Source: an uncultured Bacteroidales bacterium (GTDB lineage Bacteria > Bacteroidota > Bacteroidia > Bacteroidales > Muribaculaceae). From it: 64,000 nt of DNA. Location of the stretch: NCBI GenBank assembly GCA_902762385.1, contig CACWNQ010000002.1, positions 1 to 64,000 of the forward strand, in the 5' to 3' direction. Every line of letters begins with the position of its first letter. The stretch's first letter is position 1. The translations under genes were made by a program, and so were the position numbers. Positions 27,150 to 35,136 of the stretch are shown here, piece after piece. The notes below the pieces were generated by a model that saw only the letters and a list, made by a program, of their open reading frames with translations, did no database searches and was not told the origin of the DNA.

Positions 27150-29942
27150 TTATTTATTTTGTTTTGAGGGTTTCTCGGGTGCGCTCATCTGCCTGATGTA
27201 GACATCGCGCTGCGGGAATGGTATCTCAATGTTATTCTTCTGCAATGTGTTGTAGATAGTCTCTTTCACTTTGTAAACAAAGCTTATTCTTTCCTCAACG
27301 AGCACCCAGAATGCAACAAGCAAGTCGACCGAATTGTCACCAAAGTCGTTGAAGAAGACACTGAATCCTTGCTTCTTTTGGGTAATGGGACGACCACTTG
27401 CCGAGGTGAGAGTATTTAACTTGTTCAGTTCCTCGACCAGGAGGTTGCGCACTTTCTCTACATCTACACCATAGGCCACTCCCACAGGCAACTTCACATA
27501 CTCATAACTATGATTCTTGGTCATGTTCTTGAAGTTCTTGTTAAAGAGCTGAGTGTTGAGGAATGCTATGATGCTGCCATCGAGGGTAACAATCTGCGTG
27601 CTCTGATAACCAATGCTCTCAATCTTGCCGAAGATGCCTTCGCACTCAATGTAGTCGCCCACTCTCACACGGCCCGACATTAGCGACAGTCCATAGATGA
27701 AGTTCTCCAGAATGTCCTTCATGGCAAATCCCAAACCAGTGGCAAGTCCTGCCGAGATTAGTGAGATTCCATTCTTGGGCACTTTGAAGAGAACCAGCGC
27801 AAAGATGAAGAAACTACCCCACACCAGAATAGTGATGATATTGTTAGCAAGAGTGATATTGGGGCGACGCGAAGGTGATGTCTTGGCATACTGCTTGAGC
27901 TTGTAACGGCGATACACCGAGTGTATCACATAGTTCAAGTAGTAGAACACAAAGAACAATGCGCTCACCAGCACAATCTTGTAGAGGGACACCTGTATCA
28001 GGCCTTCCTGGTCAATGAAATTGTAGAAGAATGCCTTAACAAGAAGTTCGTTCATGTCAAACATGTTGGCGGCAAAACTGATACTCATCAGCACCGAGAG
28101 CACAGCAAGAACTGGTACCACCACCTTGACAATCAAATCGAAGAACCAGGTGCGGGTAATATAATCGCCCTTCTTAGCCTGCTCCAGAATCTTTGACTTC
28201 TGCTTCTCCTCGGCATTTTTCTTCTTATTGCGCCACTTGGTCGTGCGTTCCTGCAGCAAAGAGTCTTTCTTGATGCGTCGCAGCAAGTTTTTCTCCTCAT
28301 AGATGCGAGCCAAGTCATAAATGCATATAATGGTCTGGATACAAGCCAGCTGGAACGACCACCATACAATGTTTTGCACAGCAAGCAGCGTGTAGCCTAT
28401 CCATGCAAGCACACATCCCACAATCATAGCCATGAGCGAGATGAATGAGAACACCACATCGCTCAGCGGCAATTTCACCTTTCGGTGAGTGATTACCCTG
28501 AATTGCCATATTGTGAACAGTAACAGTAATGGTGGGAACAACAAGTTCGCCAAGTTGTTGGGTATGAAGACGATGCGGAACACTATCACCACAAATGCCA
28601 TGAGCATGAATGGGGTATAGGCCATCACACCTGTCTTAATCTGCTCGCTATTGAGCCTAATCAGCAGCGATACCAGTATCACAAGCAACAACCACGAGTA
28701 GTTGAGCGTGATGCCCACTGCCATGTTGATGAAATTGTGATGTACCACCGACTTGGCTATGGTAATGAACAAGGTGAACAAGAACACACCGCAGGCCAAA
28801 CCAATAATCACACCCTTGCCCTTGAAACCAGGCTTTTGCCTTATCTTCTTGGGGACAAGCCACCTCAAAATAACCACACTTAACAACGATGCAATGAAGA
28901 TATAGAACAGTATGAACACCGAGGTCATTATAATCACTGGACCTCGCCACTGGCTCTTCACACGCAGCTGCTCGCGCTTGAGTTCGCTGTATTTATCTTT
29001 CAGGTCGCCTTGAATGCGGTTAGAGTTCTGTCCAAGCGACGCCAGCAAGCTGAAGTAGTTGCTACCTCCATTGCGGAATATGCTGTTCTGCAGTTCCTCA
29101 TATTTCTTGAGTGCATAGCTGTTCAGCGACTCAAGTTTGTTTTTCACCTCATCGTAGTATTCCTTATCCGAACTCATCTTGTTCTTGATGCGAATAAGGT
29201 TGTTGCGCAAGGCTTGAGCGTAAATCAAGCACAACTCACGAATCTCTTTCTCCTTGTCGTTGAGCACATACAGTGCCTGTCTGTCGCCTTGAGCACCTAT
29301 TTCCATTTTAGGTTTCTCGCCCAAAGGTGCATCGAGCGATTCACTATTCTTGTGTGTCGCCTGCTTGCTTTGCATGATGCTGTCGGCCACTGCCTCGATC
29401 GCCAACAACGAGTCGTTCTTCTCTTCAACAGCTGGTTGAGACGATGCTTTACCTTTATTTGACAACGACTTGCTGCTTGCCGAGTTCTTCAATAACGTAA
29501 TGTCATCGTCGGTAATAGCTGGCGAAATATGCTTAAGCACATAAATCAAACTATCGTAACGCTCTATCTCCGAGTCAAAACGGGCCATGATTTTGTTAAA
29601 CGGCACATGACTCACCATGCTGTTGTGATACAAGTCGGTTGCCTGCTGGCAAGCATAGGCCATATCGAAGGTGAACTCGCTGCTCTGTGAGTAAAGGATA
29701 AGCGAAATCTGGTCGATTTGCTGCATCGTGGCAACGAGCATTTGGTGCTGTGTTTTGGCATTCTGCTCATATCGCTGCATGATTTCTTTCTGCTCTTTGT
29801 ACTTGAGTTCAAGCTCAGCGCATAGCACGTCGATGGTCTTTCCAAAGTCACGTTCTTTGAAAACAGCAACGCCATGGGTAACTCCCACTATGAGGAGAAT
29901 CACCAGCAGCAGCAATCTGAGATTTATGGTTGTCTTTTTCAT
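27150..29942 (-). CDS. Large MscS-family mechanosensitive ion channel
   Basis: A predicted 930-aa protein from ATG 29942 (MKKTTINLRLL); the longer frame upstream lacks a good start context. A signal/TM segment comes first, then a long periplasmic helical/coiled-coil domain (about 30-340, Gln/Lys-rich, with a polyserine-like linker). About nine membrane segments follow. The C-terminal MscS core contains the pore helix (LISAGLATGLGFAMKDILENFIYGL) and the beta domain (VGDYIECEGIFGKIESIGYQSTQIVTLDG). It releases solutes under osmotic downshock, as in large MscK/YbiO-type members. A hairpin sits in its short leader. Confidence 0.92.
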   Translation of the reverse strand: MKKTTINLRLLLLVILLIVGVTHGVAVFKERDFGKTIDVLCAELELKYKEQKEIMQRYEQNAKTQHQMLVATMQQIDQISLILYSQSSEFTFDMAYACQQATDLYHNSMVSHVPFNKIMARFDSEIERYDSLIYVLKHISPAITDDDITLLKNSASSKSLSNKGKASSQPAVEEKNDSLLAIEAVADSIMQSKQATHKNSESLDAPLGEKPKMEIGAQGDRQALYVLNDKEKEIRELCLIYAQALRNNLIRIKNKMSSDKEYYDEVKNKLESLNSYALKKYEELQNSIFRNGGSNYFSLLASLGQNSNRIQGDLKDKYSELKREQLRVKSQWRGPVIIMTSVFILFYIFIASLLSVVILRWLVPKKIRQKPGFKGKGVIIGLACGVFLFTLFITIAKSVVHHNFINMAVGITLNYSWLLLVILVSLLIRLNSEQIKTGVMAYTPFMLMAFVVIVFRIVFIPNNLANLLFPPLLLLFTIWQFRVITHRKVKLPLSDVVFSFISLMAMIVGCVLAWIGYTLLAVQNIVWWSFQLACIQTIICIYDLARIYEEKNLLRRIKKDSLLQERTTKWRNKKKNAEEKQKSKILEQAKKGDYITRTWFFDLIVKVVVPVLAVLSVLMSISFAANMFDMNELLVKAFFYNFIDQEGLIQVSLYKIVLVSALFFVFYYLNYVIHSVYRRYKLKQYAKTSPSRRPNITLANNIITILVWGSFFIFALVLFKVPKNGISLISAGLATGLGFAMKDILENFIYGLSLMSGRVRVGDYIECEGIFGKIESIGYQSTQIVTLDGSIIAFLNTQLFNKNFKNMTKNHSYEYVKLPVGVAYGVDVEKVRNLLVEELNKLNTLTSASGRPITQKKQGFSVFFNDFGDNSVDLLVAFWVLVEERISFVYKVKETIYNTLQKNNIEIPFPQRDVYIRQMSAPEKPSKQNK

Positions 29943-30005
29943 TATCAAAGTCTTGTTCGCATCCCTTGTTAATGGTGATGACTGATGCAAGTAAAACTTT
30001 TAAAA

Positions 30006-30065
30006 GCGCACTTAACAGCCCTGCCACTCTATCTCTCAATGAAGTGCAGGAGCCATTAAGTGCGC
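30006..30065 (-). promoter_or_regulatory. Leader hairpin of the MscS-family gene
   Basis: The inverted repeat GCGCACTTAA (30006-30015) / TTAAGTGCGC (30056-30065) has a further CCTGC/GCAGG-type pairing inside. It lies between the -7 box (30072-30065) and the start codon (29942), so the mRNA would begin with this hairpin. Role inferred: 5' stabiliser or regulatory leader. Confidence 0.6.
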
Positions 30066-30072
30066 AAATTTA
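30065..30072 (-). promoter_or_regulatory. -7 box of the MscS-family gene
   Basis: TAAATTTG on the minus strand, matching TAnnTTTG; abuts the leader inverted repeat. Confidence 0.55.
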
Positions 30073-30181
30073 ATGATAAATTATTAATTGAATACTTATT
30101 TAGGAAAGAAAAATACTAATAATATTTAATTGTTTTAGGTTTTAGGATTATTCATAGCCCCACATGCAGTGCAAAGCGCAA

Positions 30182-31573
30182 TTACAGCGATGCTATTTTT
30201 TCGTCGCGGTTGCTTCGCCAGTTACTGAACGAACCGAAGATGTCGCTCAATGCTATTACGGCATTGGTTGTTTCGTTTTGGTAGAGCGTAGCACTATTAC
30301 CGGTCACCGTGCTTTTTCCTTGCAACGCGCCTGTCACTCCCGAAATCTCTTCGAGCAGCTGCATCTGTAATTTAACCATTTCATAGGCGCCAATGTTGGT
30401 ATTGTTTACCGAGATTTGCTCCGGTTTGCTGGAGCCATAGTTTGGGTTGTAGGGCAATATGCCGTTGCAGTCGCGCCACACTCGGCGTATGTCCTCCCAC
30501 GTGAATCCATCGGGCAATGCTGTCTCAGGAAAGACCAGCACACCCTTGGCACTTGCCATCATGATGTTGTTGATGAGCGTGATAATTTGATTCACAGCCT
30601 TTTGCTGGTCAATAATATCTTCAACAAATGAGTGAACTTCACCATCGGTCAACGGGTAAAACTTAATCACAAACGGATGTGAACCATGTGCCCATGGCGA
30701 GTCCCACTCGGCAAGCAAGTCGCCCATGGGCGAGAACCAGCGGCAATGCCAAGTCGATACTATGTCGTAACTGATGTTGACATTATCGCCACTTTTAATT
30801 CGAGATGTCGCAGGCAGTATCGACACCTGCGCAGTGCTGCGATCATGACATAGCACAACCTCGCGGCTCTCGAGCGTCCACACCTCGATGGCACGGCACT
30901 TAGCAGCATCGCTGGCATGCCAGAAACTCATCCCCTGATGTGTGTCGGCGCCTATGGCGTGTGAGAAGTTGATGATGCGCTCATCGCGGTTGTTGCAATA
31001 AATGCTCCTTATCCATCGTGCCTTGCTACGCGAGCCACCAGCCACCACCTTGATAAGCTGAGGCAAACTCATATCGTGCAACTGACCCACCATTTCGCAG
31101 TCACGTGCCAGTGGATCCTCAATTGCGTTGATAAAGAAGTTGTTGAGATTCACATTAGTTACTTTAACCTGCCGCTGGCACAGCTCTATCGACGGGTCGA
31201 TGCGCTGCACAGCAGTACCCGATATCAATAATTCCTCGAGTGCCCGGCTGTCGAGTTCATCAAGTTGATTGCGACGGTGCACCATTGCCACATTTCTGCT
31301 CGATGGCATCTGCCCAGTGATATACTCGGCACGGTATCGTCCCACTATGGTCTTAACCATCTGGCGAATGAGGTTATTAGTCTGCGGCGGAGTTCCGTCT
31401 TTCATGAACGACTCATATTCGCTCACCACAGCCCCATCTCTCGTGGTGATGATGTCGCTCCACTGGTCGCCATAGGTAAAACGCTTGTTACGCAGCCTGC
31501 GTTTTCGCAACTGCCCAGCTTGGCACCAAGCCTTATAGGCATCATGTAAAATCAATTGGTCGTTGTTAATCAT
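30182..31573 (-). CDS. Phage portal-type protein
   Basis: A predicted 463-aa protein from ATG 31573 (MINNDQLILHDAY). It reads like a P22/crAss-type portal protein: an N-terminal RNKRFTYGDQWSDI helix, NNLIRQMVKTIVGRYRAEY, central wing segments with many Trp, the VEDIIDQQKAVNQIITLINNIMMASAKGVLVFPE stretch, and the C-terminal ISGVTGALQGKSTVTGNSATLYQNE motif typical of portals. Portals form the dodecameric DNA-entry ring of the capsid. No terminase, capsid or tail gene is adjacent. It stands alone downstream of the M15 peptidase gene, separated by a heptamer array. Many portals run longer at the C-terminus, so truncation is possible. No terminator hairpin is obvious downstream. Confidence 0.75.
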   Translation of the reverse strand: MINNDQLILHDAYKAWCQAGQLRKRRLRNKRFTYGDQWSDIITTRDGAVVSEYESFMKDGTPPQTNNLIRQMVKTIVGRYRAEYITGQMPSSRNVAMVHRRNQLDELDSRALEELLISGTAVQRIDPSIELCQRQVKVTNVNLNNFFINAIEDPLARDCEMVGQLHDMSLPQLIKVVAGGSRSKARWIRSIYCNNRDERIINFSHAIGADTHQGMSFWHASDAAKCRAIEVWTLESREVVLCHDRSTAQVSILPATSRIKSGDNVNISYDIVSTWHCRWFSPMGDLLAEWDSPWAHGSHPFVIKFYPLTDGEVHSFVEDIIDQQKAVNQIITLINNIMMASAKGVLVFPETALPDGFTWEDIRRVWRDCNGILPYNPNYGSSKPEQISVNNTNIGAYEMVKLQMQLLEEISGVTGALQGKSTVTGNSATLYQNETTNAVIALSDIFGSFSNWRSNRDEKIASL

Positions 31574-31810
31574 AGTCACTTTGTTTTTAAAGAATTAATG
31601 AAATTAATAACACATGAAATACTCTCTCCTCTCACCTCTTCCCTCTTCCCTCTTCCCTCTTCCCTCTTCCCTCTCACCTCTTCCCTCTCACCTCTCACCT
31701 CTCACCTCTCACCTCTTCCCTCTCACCTCTCACCTCTCACCTCTTCCCTCTCACCTCTCACCTCTCACCTCTCACCTCTCACCTCTTCCCTCTCACCTCT
31801 CCCCTCCCTA
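31574..31810 (-). other. Intercistronic spacer of unit B with long GA-rich array
   Basis: The 237-nt gap between the M15 peptidase stop and the portal start consists mostly of the heptamer array 31628-31809, plus a short A/T-rich segment with no hairpin. The genes are probably one transcript with an unusual purine-rich spacer. Confidence 0.65.
31628..31809 (+). repeat. Heptamer tandem array (CCTCTCA/CCTCTTC), about 26 units
   Basis: Units of 7 bp run in one phase from 31628 to 31802 (25 units), ending with a degenerate CCTCCCT (31803-31809). One A separates it from the stop codon of the M15 gene (CTA at 31811). The two unit types are interspersed. The minus strand has four GGG tracts separated by AAGA at about 31641-31670, a G-quadruplex-prone pattern. 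Confidence 0.97.
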
Positions 31811-32209
31811 CTAGCGAATCGCAAAATAGTGGCGACGGTGACGTGGCCCGTAGGACACGTGAATCCATTGGAAATCATGCTCGTTGATGGCCTGATCAAC
31901 AGGCAAGTTAAGGCCACGCAGTAGCGAGTAGAGTTGTCTATTGGCATCACGACTGCCAGCGGTGATATCTGCAGCTTCACCTCGCATGTGCTGACTTGCC
32001 GGCACGCCACCCACCGCCTTGTTGAGTGCCTGGCAGCGATAACCGCTGTTTACTCTAATGGGTTTCCTCCACGCTTCGCGCAGTGGGTCAAGCACATTGT
32101 CGACGAGTGCCGTTAGGTTTTCAATTACTTGCTGCGACGGTGTGTTGTCGATATTGCGCAGCCTTGCTGTTGTTGAGCGAGTAAGCTCTTCGATAGTGAA
32201 ATACTCCAT
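31811..32209 (-). CDS. M15-family peptidase (endolysin-type, Peptidase_M15_3)
   Basis: A predicted 132-aa protein from ATG 32209 ([12 protein letters not shown]); the longer frame upstream reads through the promoter. It has the small M15 peptidase fold: the [17 protein letters not shown] substrate loop, Zn ligands His/Asp in [11 protein letters not shown] and the last His in FQWIHVSYG. Small cytoplasmic M15_3 proteins without a signal peptide are common phage endolysins that cleave peptidoglycan stem peptides. First gene of unit B, followed by the portal gene. No holin is visible. Leader about 62 nt downstream of the shared 16-mer promoter. Confidence 0.85.
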   Translation of the reverse strand: MEYFTIEELTRSTTARLRNIDNTPSQQVIENLTALVDNVLDPLREAWRKPIRVNSGYRCQALNKAVGGVPASQHMRGEAADITAGSRDANRQLYSLLRGLNLPVDQAINEHDFQWIHVSYGPRHRRHYFAIR

Positions 32210-32276
32210 GATGAAATTTAAATTTAAGGTTAATACCAGCAAGCACTTGATGTCTTGCACATTAATAATCTCGATG

Positions 32277-32323
32277 CAAAGTAACAATCAGCATCGTCTA
32301 GTAAACAACATTAAAAAAACACA
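32277..32323 (-). promoter_or_regulatory. Shared 16-mer promoter of phage-type unit B
   Basis: On the minus strand TGTGTTTTTTTAATGT (32323-32308) stands 23 nt upstream of TTACTTTG (32284-32277), a -7-like box. It is identical in sequence and spacing to the elements of units A and C. Confidence 0.85.
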
Positions 32324-32416
32324 CCCCTAAACTCTAAAAACAATTCCATTTTGTTCAAAAACACAAGAAAAATCAAAAAAATTCAACAAACTTTTGTAAA
32401 ATTTAAATTAATTGTT

Positions 32417-32424
32417 TACTTTTG
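32417..32424 (+). promoter_or_regulatory. -7 box of the first GYF_2/DUF805 gene
   Basis: TACTTTTG at 32417-32424, 43 nt upstream of the ATG at 32468; divergent to the unit B promoter. Confidence 0.6.
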
Positions 32425-32467
32425 TGCTATAGAAAAAACTAATATTAATCACTAATTTCTAACTATT

Positions 32468-33286
32468 ATGGCACAATACTATTTAGTAAAAGACGGACAG
32501 AGGGTTGGCCCACTGTCGATCGAACAATTGGTTCAGAATGGTTTAACTCCCGATTCTTTGGTTTGGACCGAAGGTATGACCGATTGGGTACAAGCTAATC
32601 AAGTTGCTGAGCTCGCTCCAGTGTTTGCTCCTGCACCTGCTCCAGCACCTGCACCTGCCCCAGCACCTGCCCCAGCGCCACAACCTCAGTATCAGCAACC
32701 TGCTCCTCAACCACAGTATCAGGCTCCACAGCCTCAATATCAACAGCCATATCAGCAAGCTTACCAGCAACAACCCATGGGCAACTATGTGGCAAAACCA
32801 CAACTTGGCTTCATGGAGGCAGTGAAGATTTGCTTGAAGAAGTATTTCGACTTCAGTGGACGCGCTCGTCGCAGCGAGTACTGGTGGTTCATGCTTGCTA
32901 TTTATATCGTTAATGCTGTTATTAATGGTGCTCTATACTCAATTTTGGGTGGTCTGATGGCAAAGAAACAAGCTCTTCAGCAAGCAGCTATTAATGACAT
33001 ATTCAGTGGAAACAGTATTGATACTGCTGCAATCGAGTCTCAAGATCCTACAACTACGATTATCATCCTTGGTATTTTGATGTTTATCATTTTCTTAGTT
33101 CTTTTCATTCCACAACTCTCGGCAACTGCCCGCCGCTTGCACGATGTGGGCAAGAGCGGTCACCTGCAGTGGCTCTATCTCTTGTGTGGTATTGGAGGCC
33201 CTCTCTGTATGATTCTCTGTATTCCTGAAGGCAAGCCCGAACCCAACAAGTATGGTGAATCACCTAAATATGTACTGCAACAATAA
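32468..33286 (+). CDS. GYF_2 and DUF805 domain membrane protein 1
   Basis: A 272-aa protein. The N-terminal GYF_2 domain (1-52: YYLVKDGQRVGPLSIEQLVQNGLTPDSLVWTEGMTDW) is a peptide-binding-type module. A long Ala/Pro then Gln/Tyr/Pro-rich linker follows (about 53-110). The C-terminal DUF805 membrane domain has FSGRARRSEYWWFMLA, three to four TM helices and ATARRLHDVGKSGHLQWLYLL. The function is unknown. Paralogues with the same front half lie downstream at 33616 and 34524, separated by a MITE-like element and repeats. Confidence 0.85.
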   Translation: MAQYYLVKDGQRVGPLSIEQLVQNGLTPDSLVWTEGMTDWVQANQVAELAPVFAPAPAPAPAPAPAPAPAPQPQYQQPAPQPQYQAPQPQYQQPYQQAYQQQPMGNYVAKPQLGFMEAVKICLKKYFDFSGRARRSEYWWFMLAIYIVNAVINGALYSILGGLMAKKQALQQAAINDIFSGNSIDTAAIESQDPTTTIIILGILMFIIFLVLFIPQLSATARRLHDVGKSGHLQWLYLLCGIGGPLCMILCIPEGKPEPNKYGESPKYVLQQ

Positions 33287-33615
33287 TATAATTTAACCCG
33301 AATCGATCATTAGGATTTATGTGAGAACAGAATTTATTTTGAGCAGGTTGTAAAGATATTGTCGAAGACATAGCGGGCTATGACAAGACAATATCCGCAA
33401 CAAGATGTCAAAATAAAACTGTTATGGCATAAAAGACCCCAAAAAATAACCTATCGTCGGCCTAATGACCGATTTGGGTTTATACTAACCATATATCAAG
33501 CAAGCAAGGTGCAAGCAACAACTCTCTTGCTTGCTTGATTTAACAATGCACGGCATTTGTGTGGCATACTTTTTGCTAAGGATTGTTTTAGTTACACTCT
33601 AAATCATTCACTACT
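33287..33615. other. Intergenic region with MITE-like element
   Basis: No gene is visible. Most of it is the 186-bp palindromic element at 33295-33480. The rest is A/T-rich, with direct repeats of AGCAAGCAAG/CTTGCTTG type at about 33502-33540 that could form a hairpin (AGCAAGCAAG / CTTGCTTGC). Confidence 0.75.
33295..33480. mobile_element. MITE-like nested palindrome, full copy
   Basis: A 186-bp element with 20-bp terminal inverted repeats (33295-33314 and 33461-33480, two mismatches) and an inner imperfect palindrome with arms of about 48 nt (about 33326-33374 and 33375-33422). The end segments match the 79-bp copy at 21553-21631, which lacks the inner palindrome. No open reading frame is inside. 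It starts 8 nt after the stop of the first GYF_2 gene. Confidence 0.85.
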
Positions 33616-34398
33616 ATGGCAAAATATTATATTGGAAAGAACAATCAGCGCACGGGACCGTTCCCTTTAGAGCAGTTATTGGCTAATGGACTGACCCCCG
33701 ACTCACTGGTGTGGTGCTCGGGAATGCCTGGATGGCAAAAGGCAACCGAGGTGCCCGAGGTTGCTGCTCTTTTTGCACCTCAACCACCCGTTCTACCACA
33801 GCAAGGCTACATGCCCCCTGCACAAGGCTATCAGCAACCTTACCAGCAACCACAGTATCAGCAGCCACCATATCAACAACCCTATGGCCAGTATGGCTAC
33901 GGTGTCGACTACAAGCAGCAGATGAGCGACCAGCATTTTGCCACCTACGGCTATCGCCCACAGATGGAGTTTGGTGAGTCAATCAAGGTTTGCTTCAACA
34001 AGTTTACCGACTTCACTGGCCGTGCTCGCCGCAGCGAGTACTGGTGGTTCTACCTCTTCTACACACTGGTTGGCTCTTTCACTTGTGGCATTGGAACCCT
34101 AGTGTGCTTCATCCCCATGATAGCCGTGTCGGTACGTCGTCTTCACGACACCAACCGCAGTGGCTGGTGGTATTTCTTGCCACTGATTTTATCTTTGGCA
34201 TTTGTTGCTGTAATGATTCCTATAGCAATAACTGCCGATGCCGCTAACAATAAAGACTGGATAATGGGAACTGGCGCTGTGATTTACTTAGTATTCTGCC
34301 TCGCAATGCTCGTTTGGAGCATCTTACTGCTAGTGTACTTCTGCACCGACAGCGACCGAGAACCCAACCGCTATGGCCCCTCACCCAAGTATGAATAA
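33616..34398 (+). CDS. GYF_2 and DUF805 domain membrane protein 2
   Basis: A 260-aa paralogue of the protein encoded at 32468. The GYF_2 domain (YYIGKNNQRTGPFPLEQLLANGLTPDSLVWCSGMPGW) is followed by a shorter Pro/Gln/Tyr linker and a DUF805 domain (FTGRARRSEYWWFYLF, VSVRRLHDTNRSGWWYFL, closing DREPNRYGPSPKY). The GYF_2 half is closer to that of gene 34524 than to 32468. The TAA stop is directly followed by a degenerate heptamer array. Confidence 0.85.
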   Translation: MAKYYIGKNNQRTGPFPLEQLLANGLTPDSLVWCSGMPGWQKATEVPEVAALFAPQPPVLPQQGYMPPAQGYQQPYQQPQYQQPPYQQPYGQYGYGVDYKQQMSDQHFATYGYRPQMEFGESIKVCFNKFTDFTGRARRSEYWWFYLFYTLVGSFTCGIGTLVCFIPMIAVSVRRLHDTNRSGWWYFLPLILSLAFVAVMIPIAITADAANNKDWIMGTGAVIYLVFCLAMLVWSILLLVYFCTDSDREPNRYGPSPKYE

Positions 34399-34433
34399 GA
34401 GGCTAGATGTCAGAGGTCAGATGTCAGACTGTG
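34399..34433 (+). repeat. Degenerate heptamer array (GAGGCTA/GATGTCA/GAGGTCA)
   Basis: Five 7-nt units flush with the preceding TAA stop (34396-34398). It is followed by GTCAGAC and a tandem ACAAAGTCGG repeat of 10 bp (about 34439-34460). Confidence 0.75.
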
Positions 34434-34477
34434 GTCAGACAAAGTCGGACAAAGTCGGACTTAGGCAAGAGATCAGT

Positions 34478-34523
34478 AACTCATAACTCACAACTCATAA
34501 CTCATAACTCATAACTCATAACT
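34478..34523 (+). repeat. Heptamer array (AACTCAT) flush with a start codon
   Basis: Six AACTCAT units (the second is AACTCAC) run from 34478 to 34519, then AACT, then the ATG of the next gene at 34524. The array occupies the translation initiation region, so a change in copy number would shift that region. Confidence 0.95.
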
Positions 34524-35123
34524 ATGTCACAATATTATATTGGCAAAAACAACCAACGAATGGGTCCCTACCCACTTGAGCAACTTTTATCCTATGGCTT
34601 AACCCCCGATACTCTCGTGTGGTGCAATGGTATGCCCGGATGGCAAAAGGCCATCGAGGTTCCCGAAGTGGCAGCCCTCTTTGCTCCACAGCAACCACAG
34701 TATCAGGCTCCACAGCAACCACAGTATCAGGCTCCACAGCCACAGTATCAACAGCCTGCTCCTCAACCACAGTATCAGGCCCCACAGCCACAGTATCAGC
34801 AACCCGCTTACCAGCAGCCTGCTTATCAGCAGCCACAGTATGGATATAGCAATCTTCCTCCACGTCCCGACAGCAACATGGTGTGGGCCATTCTGAGCAC
34901 CATCTTGTGCTGCTTGCCTTTAGGCATTGTGGCAATAATAAAGGCTTCGAGTGTTAATGGCCTCTACGACCGTGGCGATTATGCTGGAGCCGAAGCTGCT
35001 GCCAAGAGCGCCAAGACATGGGCTCTGTGGGGTGCAGGAATAGCACTTATTGGAACTATCCTCTACATCCTGCTTGTAGTAGTGTTTGGCGTTGCTGCAG
35101 GCATAGGAGCTTCGGGCTATTAG
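34524..35123 (+). CDS. GYF_2 and CD225/dispanin-like membrane protein
   Basis: A 199-aa protein. The GYF_2 domain (1-50: YYIGKNNQRMGPYPLEQLLSYGLTPDTLVWCNGMPGW) is followed by a Gln/Tyr/Pro-rich linker made of PQYQAPQ-type repeats (about 55-110). The C-terminal CD225/dispanin domain has two TM helices around NMVWAILSTILCCLPLGIVAIIKASSVNGLYDRGDYAGAEAAAKSAKTWALW. The family is the bacterial counterpart of IFITM-type proteins; its role in bacteria is unknown. The DUF2752 gene begins 13 nt downstream. Confidence 0.85.
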   Translation: MSQYYIGKNNQRMGPYPLEQLLSYGLTPDTLVWCNGMPGWQKAIEVPEVAALFAPQQPQYQAPQQPQYQAPQPQYQQPAPQPQYQAPQPQYQQPAYQQPAYQQPQYGYSNLPPRPDSNMVWAILSTILCCLPLGIVAIIKASSVNGLYDRGDYAGAEAAAKSAKTWALWGAGIALIGTILYILLVVVFGVAAGIGASGY

Positions 35124-35136
35124 TCATTAGTCGACA

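Noticed and set aside
31628-31809. CRISPR array
   Set aside because: The repeat period is 7 bp with no spacers and no cas genes, so it is a simple tandem array.
31556-31924. Plus-strand open frame of Ser/Pro/Leu repeats
   Set aside because: It is only a translation of the CCTCTCA-type tandem array opposite the phage-type unit.
12322-32323. Intact prophage
   Set aside because: Only capsid, portal, peptidase and small unknown genes are present, in separate units between housekeeping genes. There is no integrase, terminase, tail or lysis module, and no attachment repeats were seen.
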